Below are positions 17,737 through 28,685 of a DNA stretch of 37,258 nt, piece by piece. Source of the stretch: Okeania sp. SIO2C9 (GTDB lineage: Bacteria > Cyanobacteriota > Cyanobacteriia > Cyanobacteriales > Microcoleaceae); assembly GCF_010672455.1 (NCBI RefSeq), contig NZ_JAAHGO010000085.1:1-37258 (forward strand). Reading direction: 5' to 3'. Under the pieces are notes generated by a model. The model saw nothing but the letters and a program-made list of their open reading frames with translations. It did no database searches and was not told the origin of the DNA. The position numbers were made by a program, and so were the translations under genes. The first letter of the stretch is position 1, and each line of letters starts with the position of its first letter.

Positions 17737-17865
17737 TTCACAGGAGTCGATTGGATATGGCGAGGAGACCTCGCCATCCCATCCTACGGAATGCTGCGCA
17801 AACGACCGCTTATTATCCCCTATCCAAGGGGAGGCGCATACCCACAATTTTTCGGTATAGCAGTC
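17737..17865. repeat. Dispersed repeat with hairpin, carrying a small-repeat insertion
   Basis: It shares order and sequence with 28487-28600: TCGATT(G/A)GATATGGCGAGG, the hairpin ATGGCGAGG/CCTCGCCAT, CGACCGCTT, an A/C-rich ATCCCC...AAGGGGAG hairpin, and CACAATTTTTCG. This copy has about 20 extra bases, CCTACGGAATGCTGCGCAAA (17783-17802), that are absent from the other copy. Upstream, 17658-17690 holds an AATGAAT heptamer run. Confidence 0.75.
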
Positions 17866-17982
17866 GAAGCAAAGGTTAGGACAGATAAAAAGCTTAAAAC
17901 TCAGATAACGTAATACTTTTCCTTCTTCCTTCTTCCCTCTTCCTTCTTTCTTCTGCTATAAGGGTGAAGGTAAGGAAGAAGC

Positions 17983-18043
17983 GGTGCGACCCCGCGTCGG
18001 CGTCAGACGCAAGGGAATGCTGACCAAGAGAGGGAATGCGCAC
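17983..18043. repeat. GC-rich dispersed repeat (GGTGCGACCCCGCG type)
   Basis: It starts GGTGCGACCCCGCGTCGG and ends ATGCGCAC. Related sequence occurs at 25866-25972 and, as a compact 45-nt form, inside the decayed tnpB at 35393-35437. A further GC-rich repeat (CCCGCGCTG...CAGCGTCGGG hairpin) lies at 18175-18205. No gene is seen in 17415-18293. Confidence 0.65.
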
Positions 18044-18265
18044 TCCTGTGAGGAAGAAGGAAGAGGGAAGAAAGCTTAAAAGCTTGAAAAAACTTAAATT
18101 TCCTGTAGATATTCGCCCTTGATTTTACACAAACGCGCCCCAACAGAAAGCCCCTAACAGTGATGTTAAGGAATCCCGCGCTGTCTCGTAGAGCAGCGTC
18201 GGGAGGATGTCAATAATGCGGTACAACTGATGGGGTAAATTTTTTGCTTGTTCCCAACTCCTATC

Positions 18266-18315
18266 TCCCCTACTCCCCTACTCCCCTACTCCCCTACTCC
18301 CCTACTCCCCTACTC
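18266..18315. repeat. CCCTACTC octamer array encoding a protein tail
   Basis: About six CCCTACTC units. The stop of the hybrid kinase (18294-18296) lies within it, and its last residues (SRGVGE) are encoded by repeat units. Confidence 0.85.
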
Positions 18316-21300
18316 TCTATTTCTTGGGTCAACTCTTCCTTAACTCGTTCCCATTCAGCTCCAACTAGAGAAAGAATTTCAAGAGCTTTTTTTAAATTAA
18401 AATCTGCTCCAGACTCAACCACAGCACGAGTCATATGCTCTAACTCTTGACACAATTCAGAAAAATTAATTGCTCCTAGTAAAGCACTACTAGACTTCAG
18501 AGTATGAGAAGCTCCTTTTAATGCAGTATAATCATGTTTTTTGATAGATTTCCTGATAATATCCATTTGCTTATTACCATCAACAAGATAGTCTTGCATC
18601 AAAATAATTAGAGTATCTGGTTCATCATCATAAAGATTGCGGAAATCTGCTAAAGTTTTGGGATTGATCGCTGATTTTTTCTCATCTTCTGCTTCTAATA
18701 TATTATCCAATAAATCTAAATCTTCAGCTGTAGCTCCATCAGTTTCTGGTGCATTCTCTAAATCAATTAAATGTCCGTCAAGTTCTGCCAATTCTTGTAA
18801 ACCTGCTTCAGAAATAAGTATCGTTTCATCATCATTAGTAGGAAGCAAACTACTGCTTGATGTTGGAGTGGGAAATACACTCTTAACTAACGCTTTTTCC
18901 TCCAACTGAGAGTTCAACTTGACTTTACCGTTGATAAATTTGTGCTTATAAGTAACTGGTTTCTTAGGAGGATCTCTTTTTACCAATGCTGAATCATTTC
19001 TAGGCATTGACTTCTCCTTTCGTATCTGCTTATAAGTAACTGGTTTCTTAGGAGGATCTCTTTTTACCAATGCTGAATCATTTCTAGGCGTTGACTTCTC
19101 CTTTCGTCTTGGCAGCTTGCATTTGTTGAGAGCTTCCACTAATTGATCACGACGAATTGGTTTGGTAACATAATCATCCATACCAGCATTGAGACATTTA
19201 TCACGATCGCCCTGCATAGCATTAGCTGTCATGGCAATGATCCAAGGACGTTTTTCTTCTGGATAATCTTGATGAATACGAATGGTGGTCTCTATTCCAT
19301 CCATCTGTGGCATCTGTACATCCATTAATACCACATCGTAGGGTACTCGCTTGAGAGCATCTAAAACTTCTATTCCGTTAGCAGCTACATCTGCACGATA
19401 ACCTATTCTTCCTAGCAAGTGTATTGCTACTTTCTGATTAATTACGTTATCTTCTGCCAACAAGATGCGGATATGAGAGCGATCGCTACTTCTCTCGCTA
19501 AACCTTTGAAAATATTTCAGACCTAAACTAGGAGTTTTTGCATTAGCTGTTTCATCTGCTGTAGTACCAAATACTTGCAATAAAACATTATAAAATTGAG
19601 ACTGTTTCACTGGTTTATTCAAAAAACCAGCTAAATTAACTTTTGCCTCTTGAAGTTCTCGGAAAATTTCTGCCTTGCCCAGATAAGTAAACATTAATAA
19701 GGGCAAAGATAACGAATAATTTTGCTCGGGATTTTGTTCAGTTTCCAACTTCCGAATCTTTCTCGCTAATGTCAGTCCATCCATATCTGAAAGATTCATA
19801 GCAATAATCCCTATATCAAAATCTCTTCTCTGCTTCAACCAGCTCAAAGCTTTTGTACCAGAATCAGCAATTATAGGTATCATTTCCCATGAATTAACTT
19901 GTTGTTTTATTACCTCTTGATTAACAGGATGACTTTCAACAACTAATAATTTTTTACCTTTTAAGAAACTATCAATTTCTTCAGAAGAAGGAACTGTAAT
20001 TGCTTCTGCTTGAATCGTAAAATAAAAAGTTGAACCTCTACGATCTGCTTCGGGTTTAACAAAGTAAGGAGGTGGAGACCCTGCTATATTTACTAGAGAT
20101 TTAGCAGTATTTGAGTTGGCAAAATTCACACCGGTTTCTCGATTATTAATTCTGCTGCTATTATCATTAATTTTTGATTTAATAATTTGCCTATTTTTTT
20201 CTTTCAATTCATCTGTTTCTTTCCACTGAGAAACCACCCACATTTTACCGCCCATCATTTCACTTAAACGCTGACTAATAGCTAATCCTAAACCCGTACC
20301 ACCATATTGTCTAGTTGTAGAAGCGTCTACTTGAGAAAAAGCTTTGAATAAGCGGTCCATGCGACCTGGGGGAATACCAATACCTGTATCTTTCACGGCA
20401 AACTGGATGTCATAGGTACCTGTGGTTTTACTAGGAGTTTCATCATTAAATATTCCCTCGTAATTCATATCTTCTAATTGATTATTTTGACCAACTTTTC
20501 TAGCCGTTACAGAAACAACCACCTCTCCTTTTTCTGTAAATTTAACAGCATTTCCTAGCAAGTTAACCAACACTTGACGCAGCCTTGTTACATCTCCTAC
20601 AATCATTGCTGGCACAGAACTATCAATTAAACAAGCAAGCTCTAAATCTTTATGTGCTGCCCTCGGTGCTAATAACTCTAACGCCTCTTCAACACAGTTT
20701 CTAATATCCAAAGAACTTTGTTCTAATTCCAATTTACCAGATTCTATTTTAGTAAAATCAAGAATATCATTAATAATAGTTAAAAGCGCATCTCCACTAG
20801 TGCGAATAGTCTCCACAAAATCTCGTTGTTCTGTCGTTAATTCCATATCTAATAGCAGACTTGTCATCCCAATTACACCATTCATTGGGGTGCGAATTTC
20901 GTGGCTCATCATTGCTAAAAATTCACTCTTGGCACGGTTTGCTACTTCTGCTGCTTGTCGAGCTTGTTCTAGAGCTTGATTTTGAGCTTCTAGCTGTTGT
21001 TTATGAGTAACTTCTGACTCTAATATGTGCGCCTGAGCTAATGTTAATCCTACCTGAGCTGCGACATTTTCTAATAAGTCTATTTCATCCTGCGTCCACT
21101 GACGCATATAATCACATTGATGTAAATTAATAATACCATTTGGTTGTCCTTGATAAGAAGTGCGAACTGCCAACATTGACCTAACATTTAGCCTCCGATA
21201 CATCGGTGCAGATGATTTTAATAAAAGGTCTGAAAATATATCTGGAGTAGCGATCGCTTTGTCTTCTGATAATAACTTTTCTGTATGAGAATTATAAGTA

Positions 21301-24011
21301 ACTACAATATCTAAATCTAAAGTTGATTCGTAACCAGTTTCCAAATATTCAGCAACACAAGGGAGGTGGGGATAAGGTTGAGAAAGATAATTATGGATTG
21401 AACAACGGTTGACTCCAAATACTCGCCCAATTTGAGTAGCAGTAGTCTGAAAAATTTCTTGAGTGTCTAACTTAGAGCGAATTTCTTGAGTAATTTGTTT
21501 GAGCAATAAAATGTGCTGATATTTTCTCTGTAAAGCTTCTATGGCATCTTGTCGCAATAATTCGCCACCTATATAAGTTGCCATTAACTTTAAAACTTCT
21601 ATCTCTGTTGAGTTCCATTGATTCTTCGGAAGACGACTGGTAAAACTGAGAGTGCCATAAATTCTTCCTAAAACAAAAATTTTCGTGCCAAGATAAGATT
21701 CTACGCGACGCACTGTATATGCTGGATGATGTCGCCACTGGGAATTTTTAGCAGATCCGATCGCTAGAGGTTCATTGGAGCGCAATACTTCCCGATCGAA
21801 TGTCTGTTGGAGGGCGAAAGCATCTCCTTTCGCTATTCCAAATAGGAAATCTTCTGGTAAGTGAGCAGCAATGACCTCGTAACGTTCTCCTAAAACTTTT
21901 CCTAATAGTCCTATATCCATGCCAAACCGACGGCATCCCATATCTAATAATGCAACTATTTTGCTTTCAAAAGAGTTATCTGCGTTAGTAGTAACTTCAT
22001 ATAGTTCTCTAATTGCTTTTTCATTAGCTTGCAAATTTTCTTGGGTTGCTATCCTCGCAGAAATTTCACTGAGGGTACTTACCATACCAGTAATATTGCC
22101 TTTGTTATCAGCTATCAATGTACTCTTCATTTCTACTGAACAATAATTCCCATTTTTGGTTAACCACTTCAATTGATAGCAACCTGCAACTAATTTTTTA
22201 TTACTAGCAACCAACTCTATATTTTCTTGGGTATTCTCTGCTGAAGAATTTAATTTTTTTCTATCTTCTGGGTGAATGAACTCTAAATAATTTCGACCTA
22301 AGCTATTTTCACAAGTAAAACCTGTAATTTTTTTCCAGGTCTCATTTAAGAAGATTAAATTACCTGTAGCATCAGTTTTAAAAGCTATCTCTTGAATATT
22401 ATTAACTATTTCGGTGTACTGTTTTACTTGATATTTTAGTTTTATTTCTGTTTCTTTAGACTGAGTAATATCTATCAAACTTCCCACCATTCTCACTGGG
22501 ATTCCTGATTGCCATAATGCTTTTCCTCTATCTAGAACCCAGATAAAGCTATGATTTTTGCGTTTGATGCGATATTCTATTCGGTAGAAAAGAGATTTAT
22601 TGGCTAAATGTTCTTGAACTGCTGCACTAACTTTGTCGATGTCTTTTGGATGAATTCTATTTAACCATTCATCAACTTTATGGGAAATTTCATTATCTTT
22701 GTAGCCCAATATTTTTTTCCACTGAGATGAGTAAAATATTTCATTTGTTTTGATATTCCAATCCCAAACTCCATCTTGATTTCCTTCAATTGCTATAACT
22801 GTACTTTCTTCTGTTTTGAGATTGATTTTTTCTAAATTTTTCCGTTCTACAGCAGACTGCTTGAATTTTTCATCGATTTTTTGCAGTTGAATAGATGTTT
22901 TTTCTATATAATTATGAAACCGAATTAATGATTGATATAATGATTTAGGTAACAGTATTTGTTGAATTATTTTTGTAGGAGTAATAATATTAGTTATTCT
23001 GCCTGTGGGACTTTGTACAATTAGAGGCAATAGATAATAACTTTTTTTCATTAAACCTAAAGCTACTTCTAGACTGGCCTGAGAACGTACTAGGACTGGT
23101 AAAGTATTACAAACTGTCTCAGCTTTAGTTTGATTAAAATCTATTTTTAATGCTTGTAGTTGTACTATATCTCTACTGCTAACTGTCCCTAATATTTTAG
23201 TCGATTTCTGATTTTGAAATGGATTTTCTTGAGTCTCAGTAATCAGAATATAACTAACATGATGGGTAAACATCAGTTGGGTAATTTGCCGAATTGATAA
23301 AGAAGATGAAGCTTTAATAATTTGAGATTCAGGGATTTGTTCTAATTGATTAATTTGGATTAAGTTAGTTGGTAAAGTTAAGGATGAGTCAAAAGTTATT
23401 TTTGGGGCATTATTGTGAGCTTCTAATTCTTGTTTTTGGGATGCGACCTTAGTACCATTTTTATTAATAGATGCTTCCCTTTGCCTGTTGGCTATTAAAT
23501 TTAGACTCTTGTTATTTGTCTGAGGCCGATCGAAAATTAAACTACGGGTAGTCAATAGGCCAATTAGCTCTTCTGACTCATCAAGCATTGGTAAATGGCT
23601 AATTTGATGTTTTTCTAGTATTGACAAGAGAGCAAAGATATCTTTAACTTCCGATATTCGGGCTGTTATGATGGATCTAATCATAATTTGAGCAATGGGA
23701 AATCCACTTAGGGAAGCGCCGATCGAGACTAGCTGTACTAAGTCTCTCTCAGTAAATATACCAACTATCAGCCCTAAAGATTGTAACTTTATATCTTGAG
23801 ATTTGGAACCATTACTTAGGTTTTGAGATTCTGTAGTGCGATCGCTTTGTGGAGGTGTTTTTACAACATTAGAAGGAGAGGATGATTCTACAATTAACAC
23901 ACAACTTGCACCTGTAAGACTCATAGAAGTAATTACATCTTCTATCGGAGTTTCTGGTGTAGCGGTAAAGGGATGATAATTAATGGCCTGACTGATGGAG
24001 GGGATAAACAT
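18294..24011 (-). CDS. CBS-PAS-GAF hybrid histidine kinase with two receiver domains and Hpt
   Basis: A 1,905-aa cytoplasmic multi-step phosphorelay protein. Order: two CBS pairs (about 1-165 and 215-355); PAS (about 405-520) and PAS (about 530-655), each with a C-terminal PAC-like strand; GAF (about 670-820); GAF (about 845-995); coiled coil; HisKA with phospho-site [12 protein letters not shown] (H about 1037); HATPase ([21 protein letters not shown]); receiver 1 (about 1375-1500); receiver 2 (about 1530-1650, AEDN and [11 protein letters not shown] intact); C-terminal Hpt with [12 protein letters not shown]. Receiver 1 lacks the acceptor Asp ([11 protein letters not shown], Ala in its place) and has VVESHP for the acidic pair, so it is a pseudo-receiver. 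The linker before Hpt carries an 84-bp duplication. No Shine-Dalgarno is evident at the ATG. Confidence 0.92.
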   Translation of the reverse strand: MFIPSISQAINYHPFTATPETPIEDVITSMSLTGASCVLIVESSSPSNVVKTPPQSDRTTESQNLSNGSKSQDIKLQSLGLIVGIFTERDLVQLVSIGASLSGFPIAQIMIRSIITARISEVKDIFALLSILEKHQISHLPMLDESEELIGLLTTRSLIFDRPQTNNKSLNLIANRQREASINKNGTKVASQKQELEAHNNAPKITFDSSLTLPTNLIQINQLEQIPESQIIKASSSLSIRQITQLMFTHHVSYILITETQENPFQNQKSTKILGTVSSRDIVQLQALKIDFNQTKAETVCNTLPVLVRSQASLEVALGLMKKSYYLLPLIVQSPTGRITNIITPTKIIQQILLPKSLYQSLIRFHNYIEKTSIQLQKIDEKFKQSAVERKNLEKINLKTEESTVIAIEGNQDGVWDWNIKTNEIFYSSQWKKILGYKDNEISHKVDEWLNRIHPKDIDKVSAAVQEHLANKSLFYRIEYRIKRKNHSFIWVLDRGKALWQSGIPVRMVGSLIDITQSKETEIKLKYQVKQYTEIVNNIQEIAFKTDATGNLIFLNETWKKITGFTCENSLGRNYLEFIHPEDRKKLNSSAENTQENIELVASNKKLVAGCYQLKWLTKNGNYCSVEMKSTLIADNKGNITGMVSTLSEISARIATQENLQANEKAIRELYEVTTNADNSFESKIVALLDMGCRRFGMDIGLLGKVLGERYEVIAAHLPEDFLFGIAKGDAFALQQTFDREVLRSNEPLAIGSAKNSQWRHHPAYTVRRVESYLGTKIFVLGRIYGTLSFTSRLPKNQWNSTEIEVLKLMATYIGGELLRQDAIEALQRKYQHILLLKQITQEIRSKLDTQEIFQTTATQIGRVFGVNRCSIHNYLSQPYPHLPCVAEYLETGYESTLDLDIVVTYNSHTEKLLSEDKAIATPDIFSDLLLKSSAPMYRRLNVRSMLAVRTSYQGQPNGIINLHQCDYMRQWTQDEIDLLENVAAQVGLTLAQAHILESEVTHKQQLEAQNQALEQARQAAEVANRAKSEFLAMMSHEIRTPMNGVIGMTSLLLDMELTTEQRDFVETIRTSGDALLTIINDILDFTKIESGKLELEQSSLDIRNCVEEALELLAPRAAHKDLELACLIDSSVPAMIVGDVTRLRQVLVNLLGNAVKFTEKGEVVVSVTARKVGQNNQLEDMNYEGIFNDETPSKTTGTYDIQFAVKDTGIGIPPGRMDRLFKAFSQVDASTTRQYGGTGLGLAISQRLSEMMGGKMWVVSQWKETDELKEKNRQIIKSKINDNSSRINNRETGVNFANSNTAKSLVNIAGSPPPYFVKPEADRRGSTFYFTIQAEAITVPSSEEIDSFLKGKKLLVVESHPVNQEVIKQQVNSWEMIPIIADSGTKALSWLKQRRDFDIGIIAMNLSDMDGLTLARKIRKLETEQNPEQNYSLSLPLLMFTYLGKAEIFRELQEAKVNLAGFLNKPVKQSQFYNVLLQVFGTTADETANAKTPSLGLKYFQRFSERSSDRSHIRILLAEDNVINQKVAIHLLGRIGYRADVAANGIEVLDALKRVPYDVVLMDVQMPQMDGIETTIRIHQDYPEEKRPWIIAMTANAMQGDRDKCLNAGMDDYVTKPIRRDQLVEALNKCKLPRRKEKSTPRNDSALVKRDPPKKPVTYKQIRKEKSMPRNDSALVKRDPPKKPVTYKHKFINGKVKLNSQLEEKALVKSVFPTPTSSSSLLPTNDDETILISEAGLQELAELDGHLIDLENAPETDGATAEDLDLLDNILEAEDEKKSAINPKTLADFRNLYDDEPDTLIILMQDYLVDGNKQMDIIRKSIKKHDYTALKGASHTLKSSSALLGAINFSELCQELEHMTRAVVESGADFNLKKALEILSLVGAEWERVKEELTQEIESRGVGE
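18945..19112. repeat. 84-bp in-frame tandem duplication inside the hybrid kinase
   Basis: The segment 18945-19028 recurs at 19029-19112 with few differences. It encodes two copies of a 28-residue basic linker ([19 protein letters not shown]) between receiver 2 and Hpt. 84 is divisible by three, so the frame is kept. Confidence 0.9.
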
Positions 24012-24682
24012 TTTGGATGACTCTGATGATGTTTGATCAAAAATATAACAATGTAGAATTTTGTACCGAATAATGCAAATTTAAAGGTTTACTTTTGTCT
24101 GATTGATATAACTTTTCTGTCATACTTACCTCTATTTCCAGAATAATTTTTAACTAGTGCTAATTTCCACATTTTGCAGCTATTTATTATAATCAGGGAC
24201 TTTGATGCTCTATTAACAACTTGCAAGCTCCAAAGTAATACCTCTGAGATTAATCATAGAGGTTTTCAGCCTAGTTTATCTAGGATAATTCTTGTCAAAC
24301 TAAAAACCAAACAAATTACAATACATAAATTATCATTAACAATACAGAAATTATCAATTTATCTCAATTTTTGCACGAGTGAGTTTTGACTTCTTTCTGT
24401 AAAATATCTACTGTACACCCTGTCATCAACTTCTGTTTTGGACAAATTTTCAATTATAGTACTTAAAGTAAGCCTGCACTTTATAGCTTAAATTAATTAT
24501 GCTGAAGATTAATGCTGAAAAAATATCCAGAAATTTAATAGTTTTATTTTAATTAAATTATATCATTTAATTTGAATTTTGTCAATCTATGATTCCCATA
24601 GAATTGCAGTTCTAAGGAACTTAAAAATAAAGTAAATAGACAAATAATTGTAATCAGTTGAAACTGCAGGAGCGAATATACT
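24012..24682. other. Divergent intergenic region without a supported gene
   Basis: 670 nt of AT-rich sequence between the hybrid kinase (leftward) and exbB (rightward). A 71-codon open stretch at 24174-24389 has no recognisable protein features and no Shine-Dalgarno. The promoters of both flanking genes must lie here, but I cannot place them with confidence. Confidence 0.5.
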
Positions 24683-25471
24683 GTGACCTTTGAAGAGTTG
24701 ATTCAGAAAGGAGGCCTAGCGATGTGGCCTCTATTAGTTTTATCAATTCTGTCCCTCAGTACCATAATAGACCGCCTATGGTTCTGGACAAATCTATTGA
24801 TTAAGGAAAAACAAACTGTGAGCCGAGTATTAGAAGCGGCACGTCGTGACTGGAGTATAGCTACAGAAATGGCTAGACGCACTCTAAAACAACCTATTGG
24901 TCGTTTTCTCTATGCTCCTCTGCGATTACAAAACCCAGAGCCTGAAGTGTTTAAATTGGCACTAGAGGCTTCTGCCGATGATGAGTTGGCCTCAATGCGT
25001 AAGGGAGATAAATTGCTGGAAGGGGTTATTGCTTTGGCTCCGATGTTGGGGTTACTAGGTACTGTTTTGGGTCTTATTGGTTCCCTTGGTTCGATTCGCC
25101 TTGGGGACCTGGGCACTTCTTCAACTGCGGGAGTGACAGTTGGTATTGGTGAAGCTTTAATTAGTACTGCTGCTGGTTTGGTAGTAGCTATTGTTAGTCT
25201 AGTATTTTATCGATTATTTCAAAGTTTGTTATTTAATCAGATGAAGGTTTTTCGGAAATCTGGCAATGAATTAGAATTACTCTATCGACAATATTGGCAA
25301 CAGACATCTTTAAATAAATACAATTCACCAGATAATAATACTTATTTTCCTCCTACATGGACGCAGAATTCTCATAATTTTCCAGATTCTTTAGAACAGG
25401 ATACAAAACCAACAGATTCTCCAGCAGAAAGGGATATTGATAGAACTGCAGATGAGCCAGATAATAATTAA
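24683..25471 (+). CDS. exbB: ExbB/TolQ/MotA-family proton-channel subunit
   Basis: A 262-aa inner-membrane protein that, with ExbD/TolR, couples the proton gradient to TonB-like or Tol-like machinery. It starts with GTG; AGGAG lies about 9 nt upstream. TM1 is at about 14-36 ([15 protein letters not shown]). A cytoplasmic loop (40-110) follows. The signature TM2 is [18 protein letters not shown] (about 117-134), then TM3 (about 155-180, [16 protein letters not shown]). A polar, Pro/Asp-rich tail follows. The last residues, PDNN, are encoded by AATTAAT heptamers that contain the stop codon. exbD lies 575 nt downstream, an unusual gap filled by a MITE and repeats. Confidence 0.9.
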   Translation: MTFEELIQKGGLAMWPLLVLSILSLSTIIDRLWFWTNLLIKEKQTVSRVLEAARRDWSIATEMARRTLKQPIGRFLYAPLRLQNPEPEVFKLALEASADDELASMRKGDKLLEGVIALAPMLGLLGTVLGLIGSLGSIRLGDLGTSSTAGVTVGIGEALISTAAGLVVAIVSLVFYRLFQSLLFNQMKVFRKSGNELELLYRQYWQQTSLNKYNSPDNNTYFPPTWTQNSHNFPDSLEQDTKPTDSPAERDIDRTADEPDNN

Positions 25472-25499
25472 TAATTAATAATTAATAATTAATAATTAA
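25463..25499. repeat. AATTAAT heptamer array at the exbB stop
   Basis: About five AATTAAT heptamers start within the last codons of exbB and run into MITE copy 3. Heptamer sequence (TAATTAATAATT) resumes after that MITE at 25747, so the MITE lies within the array. Confidence 0.85.
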
Positions 25500-25752
25500 T
25501 AATTAGGGCTTGCTGAATAAATCTAAAACCTTTTACAGATAGAGCTTTTAGCATTTTTAGGTCTGAAATACCTTGGTTTTCAGCTGTTCATGCTCAAAAA
25601 GTTACCATTTTAGGCACATCGTTGGGCAAAAAAAATTACTTTCCTGTTCCTCTAGTCCCCTACTCCTCTTTTCCTCTACTCCCCTCCTGGGAGGGGTTAG
25701 GGGTGGGTCCCCTACTCCTTAAAAAAGACTAGTGAAGCGCAAACCCTAATTA
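25500..25752 (+). mobile_element. MITE family 1, copy 3, between exbB and exbD
   Basis: TAATTAGGGCTTGCTGA at the left and GCAAACCCTAATTA at the right. The interior includes the shared blocks GCTCAAAAAGTTA and TTTTAGGC and a CT-rich stretch. The right TIR is partly altered (GTGAAGCGCAAACCC). Confidence 0.8.
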
Positions 25753-25865
25753 ATAATTGTTGAAAGGAGGTACTGATATAGCAATGTGCGCTGGCATATT
25801 TACAAATTACAAGAACTGTCCAATAGCTAAAAGTTTTATATTATCAGTTTTTTATTTCCCCTGTT

Positions 25866-25995
25866 GCCTCTCTTGGTCAGCATTCCCTCTCTTGGTCGGC
25901 GTTCCCTTGCGACTGGCGTCGTCGCGGGGTCCGACCGCTTGCGCCTGGCGGCGACGCGGGGTCTGACCGCTGTTGCCTGTTGCCTGTTGCCTGCG
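25866..25995. repeat. GC-rich dispersed repeats upstream of exbD
   Basis: Blocks such as CTCTTGGTCAGCATTCCC, GGCGTCGTCGCGGGGTCCGACC and its near copy GGCGACGCGGGGTCTGACC, followed by GTTGCCT heptamers (about 25970-25991). The first block matches 18002-18040 in reverse. The open stretch crossing this block (25757-25966) is repeat-derived, not a gene. Confidence 0.7.
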
Positions 25996-26046
25996 CACAG
26001 CGCTATAACTGATAACTGAACTGACTTTTTTCCAAACAAAAAAACA

Positions 26047-26613
26047 ATGAAACTTAATCAAGAATCTGCCACTGAAGAAGTTAGAATTGAGTTAATACCT
26101 CTAATTGATGTAATATTCTGCATTCTAACTTTCTTCCTTTTAGCGGCTTTACAACTAACTCGTCAACAGGCAATTAATGTTGACTTACCAAAAGCTAGCA
26201 CGGGTAAACCTCAATCACAAGATATGTTACTTGTCAGTGTGAATGAGGTGGGAAAAACTTTTATTGAACAACAAGCTGTAAATGCGGTTGAACTCGAAAA
26301 ATTTGTACGGAGATATCATCAAGTTAACCCTCGCGGAGTAGTTGTATTGTATGCTCCTAAAGAAGCAAGATACAATGATGTTGTGCAAGTTCTAGATTTA
26401 TTGCGAGAAGTAGGAGGCGATCGCGTGGCTCTAGCAACTTTACCAGGCGCACCTCAAACAGGTCCTGGTGCTACTACCAATACTAATACTGAAGAGTCAG
26501 TTACTCCCTCTGAGTCTGAGTCCAAACAACAACCTACTCCAGCAAGGACAGTGAACCCCAGTCAATTTCAGTTACCTACTGCTCCTGAGTCATCTCAACC
26601 ATCTAATCAATAA
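26047..26613 (+). CDS. exbD: ExbD/TolR-family biopolymer transport protein
   Basis: A 188-aa partner of the ExbB subunit. One N-terminal TM helix carries the conserved acidic residue in IELIPLIDVIFCILTFFLLAAL (residues about 15-36; Asp about 23). Periplasmic LPKASTG, then VDINxxG-like VSVNEVGKTF and a compact alpha/beta domain to about residue 135, are typical of the family. A low-complexity Thr/Ser/Pro/Gln tail follows (about 140-188). It would normally be co-transcribed with exbB; the inserted MITE and repeats (25500-25995) may carry or block transcription. No strong Shine-Dalgarno is seen before the ATG. Confidence 0.9.
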   Translation: MKLNQESATEEVRIELIPLIDVIFCILTFFLLAALQLTRQQAINVDLPKASTGKPQSQDMLLVSVNEVGKTFIEQQAVNAVELEKFVRRYHQVNPRGVVVLYAPKEARYNDVVQVLDLLREVGGDRVALATLPGAPQTGPGATTNTNTEESVTPSESESKQQPTPARTVNPSQFQLPTAPESSQPSNQ

Positions 26614-26694
26614 ATAGGAAATAGGGAGAGGGTAGCAAAATCAAGCCCCACTTATATACCAGTTATAATTGTACTCAATTTGATTTGATTAGTT

Positions 26695-27369
26695 ATGGAA
26701 TTAGGGGATATTCGCGAGCAGCTTCACAATCTCAATGAGGTGAGTCAGACTCTGATGGAATGTGAGAGTGTTACAGATGCTGTGCAAAAAGCATTAGTTG
26801 AAGTTCGCAGCAAATTAGACGTTCAAGTTGCATCCATATTCTTATTTTCCAACGAAGGAGTCATTAGACGAGTAGGAATTAATGGTGTTGACGCTAAAGG
26901 AGAGCCAAAATAAATTGCGTTGGATTAAAAAAAGACTTAGTGAAATAAAGACAAAATTCAAACAAAATGAACCTGTCCCTGTGGACATCAACAAACTTGT
27001 CCAGAATGCTGTGAAGCTCATTTTATCTGAAGAGGAAATTAATATAGTTCCAACTTATCAAGATGGAATTCCAACTATTTATATTGATGAAAATAAAATC
27101 AGAAGTGTTATTTGTAACTTGCTGTCAAATGCATTAGCTGCCATTAGTAAATCTAATAGGAAAAATGGTCAAATATCAGTTATAACTGATGTTATTACAT
27201 TAAATCGGATACAGTACATTCAGGTATCTATTGAAGATAGATGATTATTGTTTATCCAGTTGTTTATCCAGGGAAGTCAGTTCCAGATATTATTCAAAAT
27301 GCTTTCTTTACAAGATTAGGTTGGTTTGGTGGTGCTTTAGGAACATTTTTTCAAAGAGGAAATGATTGA
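26695..27369 (+). pseudogene. Decayed GAF-histidine kinase
   Basis: Three frames in series. 26695-26913 gives a 72-aa GAF beginning (MELGDIREQLHNLNEVSQTL, then DVQVASIFLF). 26882-27244 gives a fragment of a kinase end, with an inter-domain helix and an N-box-like NLLSNALAAISKSN, then YIQVSIED stopping where DNGxGI is expected. 27241-27369 gives VPDIIQNAFFTRLGWFGGALGTFF, a distorted G2-like end. The GAF body and the HisKA region are missing, so an internal deletion plus frameshifts have destroyed a sensor kinase. Confidence 0.7.
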
Positions 27370-27439
27370 AAATAAATTTTGCTTTTCTCCAAAGTAAAGA
27401 AAAACTGTGATTAACATTTGTTATTTTAACTCCCCATTA

Positions 27440-28342
27440 CTAATTTTTCAGATATTCCAAAATACCATTTGCCACATATTCAGCTAACTTTACAGGAACA
27501 GCATTACCAATCATTTTTTCTAAATTTGTTTTACAACCTTCCCAAATAAAACCTTCAGGAAATGTCTGTAAATAGCTTCTTTCTATTGTTGTGAATGGTC
27601 GAATTTCTGAGGATAATTTGGCTGAATCTCCTGGATGATTTTGATAAGTTTGAGGAATTGGTCGATTCACTCCTCTGACCGTAGCACTAGGTTCATCAAT
27701 ACTAAATATTGCTCTTCTTTTATAACTTCTGGGATGACGATAATAATGTTTTATTTCTAATTTATCCCCAAAATAATCTTTAACTGTCATCGGTTTTTTG
27801 GCTAAATAAGTTTCTAAGTATGGTTCAATTTCTTTGTCTTTACCTCCATAAATTCCAATCAAAAAAAATCTCTTTCTTTTTTGAGGTACCCCACATAAAC
27901 TCGCATCAATAATTTTTTCACTAATGCCATATCCAGCAGCTTTAAAAATGTCTTTAGTAATTCGATATTTTGTATAGTTAATAAATTGACTAACATTTTC
28001 CATTACAACAATTTTAGGCAAAATATTAGTCACTATTTGAGCAAAGGAAATAGTTAAATTTCCTCTACCTAAATCTTCATTACGCTTACCTGCACTAGAA
28101 AAGTCTTGACAAGGAGGACCGCCAATAATTAAGTCTGGTTTAACTTGAATAAAAGTTTGATAATTAAAATCAGTTTTGCTCAAATCATATTGATAAATTG
28201 GGTGATTAAAATTTTGACGATAGACCTTAATTGCTGGCTCCCAGTTATCAAAAGCAGCAACTATATTAAAGCCTGCATTTTGAAAGCCTAACGACATACC
28301 ACCACATCCGCAGAAAAGGTCAATTACATTGATTTTGTGCAT
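27440..28342 (-). CDS. DNA (cytosine-5) methyltransferase
   Basis: A 300-aa C5-methyltransferase with motifs in canonical order: I DLFCGCGGMSLGF (8-20), IV GGPPCQDFS with catalytic C78, VI ENV (115-117), VIII QKRKR (154-158), IX-like EPSATVRGVNRP, and X MIGNAVP (about 280). It transfers methyl from SAM to a cytosine in a target that cannot be read from sequence. The region between VIII and IX that usually holds the recognition domain is short (about 65 residues), making this a compact member. No restriction endonuclease lies nearby, so it is probably an orphan. The start ATG at 28342 is preceded by AGTTATC heptamers rather than by a clear ribosome site. Confidence 0.93.
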   Translation of the reverse strand: MHKINVIDLFCGCGGMSLGFQNAGFNIVAAFDNWEPAIKVYRQNFNHPIYQYDLSKTDFNYQTFIQVKPDLIIGGPPCQDFSSAGKRNEDLGRGNLTISFAQIVTNILPKIVVMENVSQFINYTKYRITKDIFKAAGYGISEKIIDASLCGVPQKRKRFFLIGIYGGKDKEIEPYLETYLAKKPMTVKDYFGDKLEIKHYYRHPRSYKRRAIFSIDEPSATVRGVNRPIPQTYQNHPGDSAKLSSEIRPFTTIERSYLQTFPEGFIWEGCKTNLEKMIGNAVPVKLAEYVANGILEYLKN

Positions 28343-28360
28343 CTATATTCCAAATAGCAG

Positions 28361-28441
28361 TCATTTCAGTTATCAGTTATCAGTTATCAGCTTTCAATAT
28401 TGTATATGATGGTCATTTAAGTTATCAGTTATCAGTTATCA
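28361..28441. repeat. Two short AGTTATC heptamer runs
   Basis: AGTTATC in tandem at about 28364-28391 and 28418-28441, separated by unrelated sequence, immediately upstream of the methyltransferase gene. Confidence 0.75.
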
Positions 28442-28486
28442 GTACCTCTACAATAAGGAGGGTTGAAATAAGGAATATGTTCTTTT

Positions 28487-28600
28487 CTCTTGGTCGATTA
28501 GATATGGCGAGGAAACCTCGCCATCTCTCGACCGCTTTTTATCCCCTTAAAAGGGGAGACTTTAGAACACAATTTTTCGATAATATCATCTCCAGTAGCA
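28487..28600. repeat. Dispersed hairpin repeat, empty-site copy
   Basis: The second copy of the 17737-17865 element, with ATGGCGAGG/CCTCGCCAT and CCCCTTAAAAGGGG hairpins. It lacks the 20-bp insertion: it reads CCATCTCTCGACCGC where the other copy has CCATCCCAT, the insert, then CGACCGC. Confidence 0.75.
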
Positions 28601-28685
28601 TCGTTTGTGTATAGAATTAAATCACAATAGGAAGAAAACCTTCTGCCTTCCTTCCACCAAAGAATAAGTATTCAAGCGGACATGA

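Noticed and set aside
24174-24389. 71-codon open frame between the hybrid kinase and exbB
   Set aside because: No Shine-Dalgarno, no recognisable motif, AT-driven composition.
25757-26061. Overlapping open frames on both strands before exbD
   Set aside because: They are encoded by GC-rich dispersed repeats and heptamers; the protein reading is an artefact.
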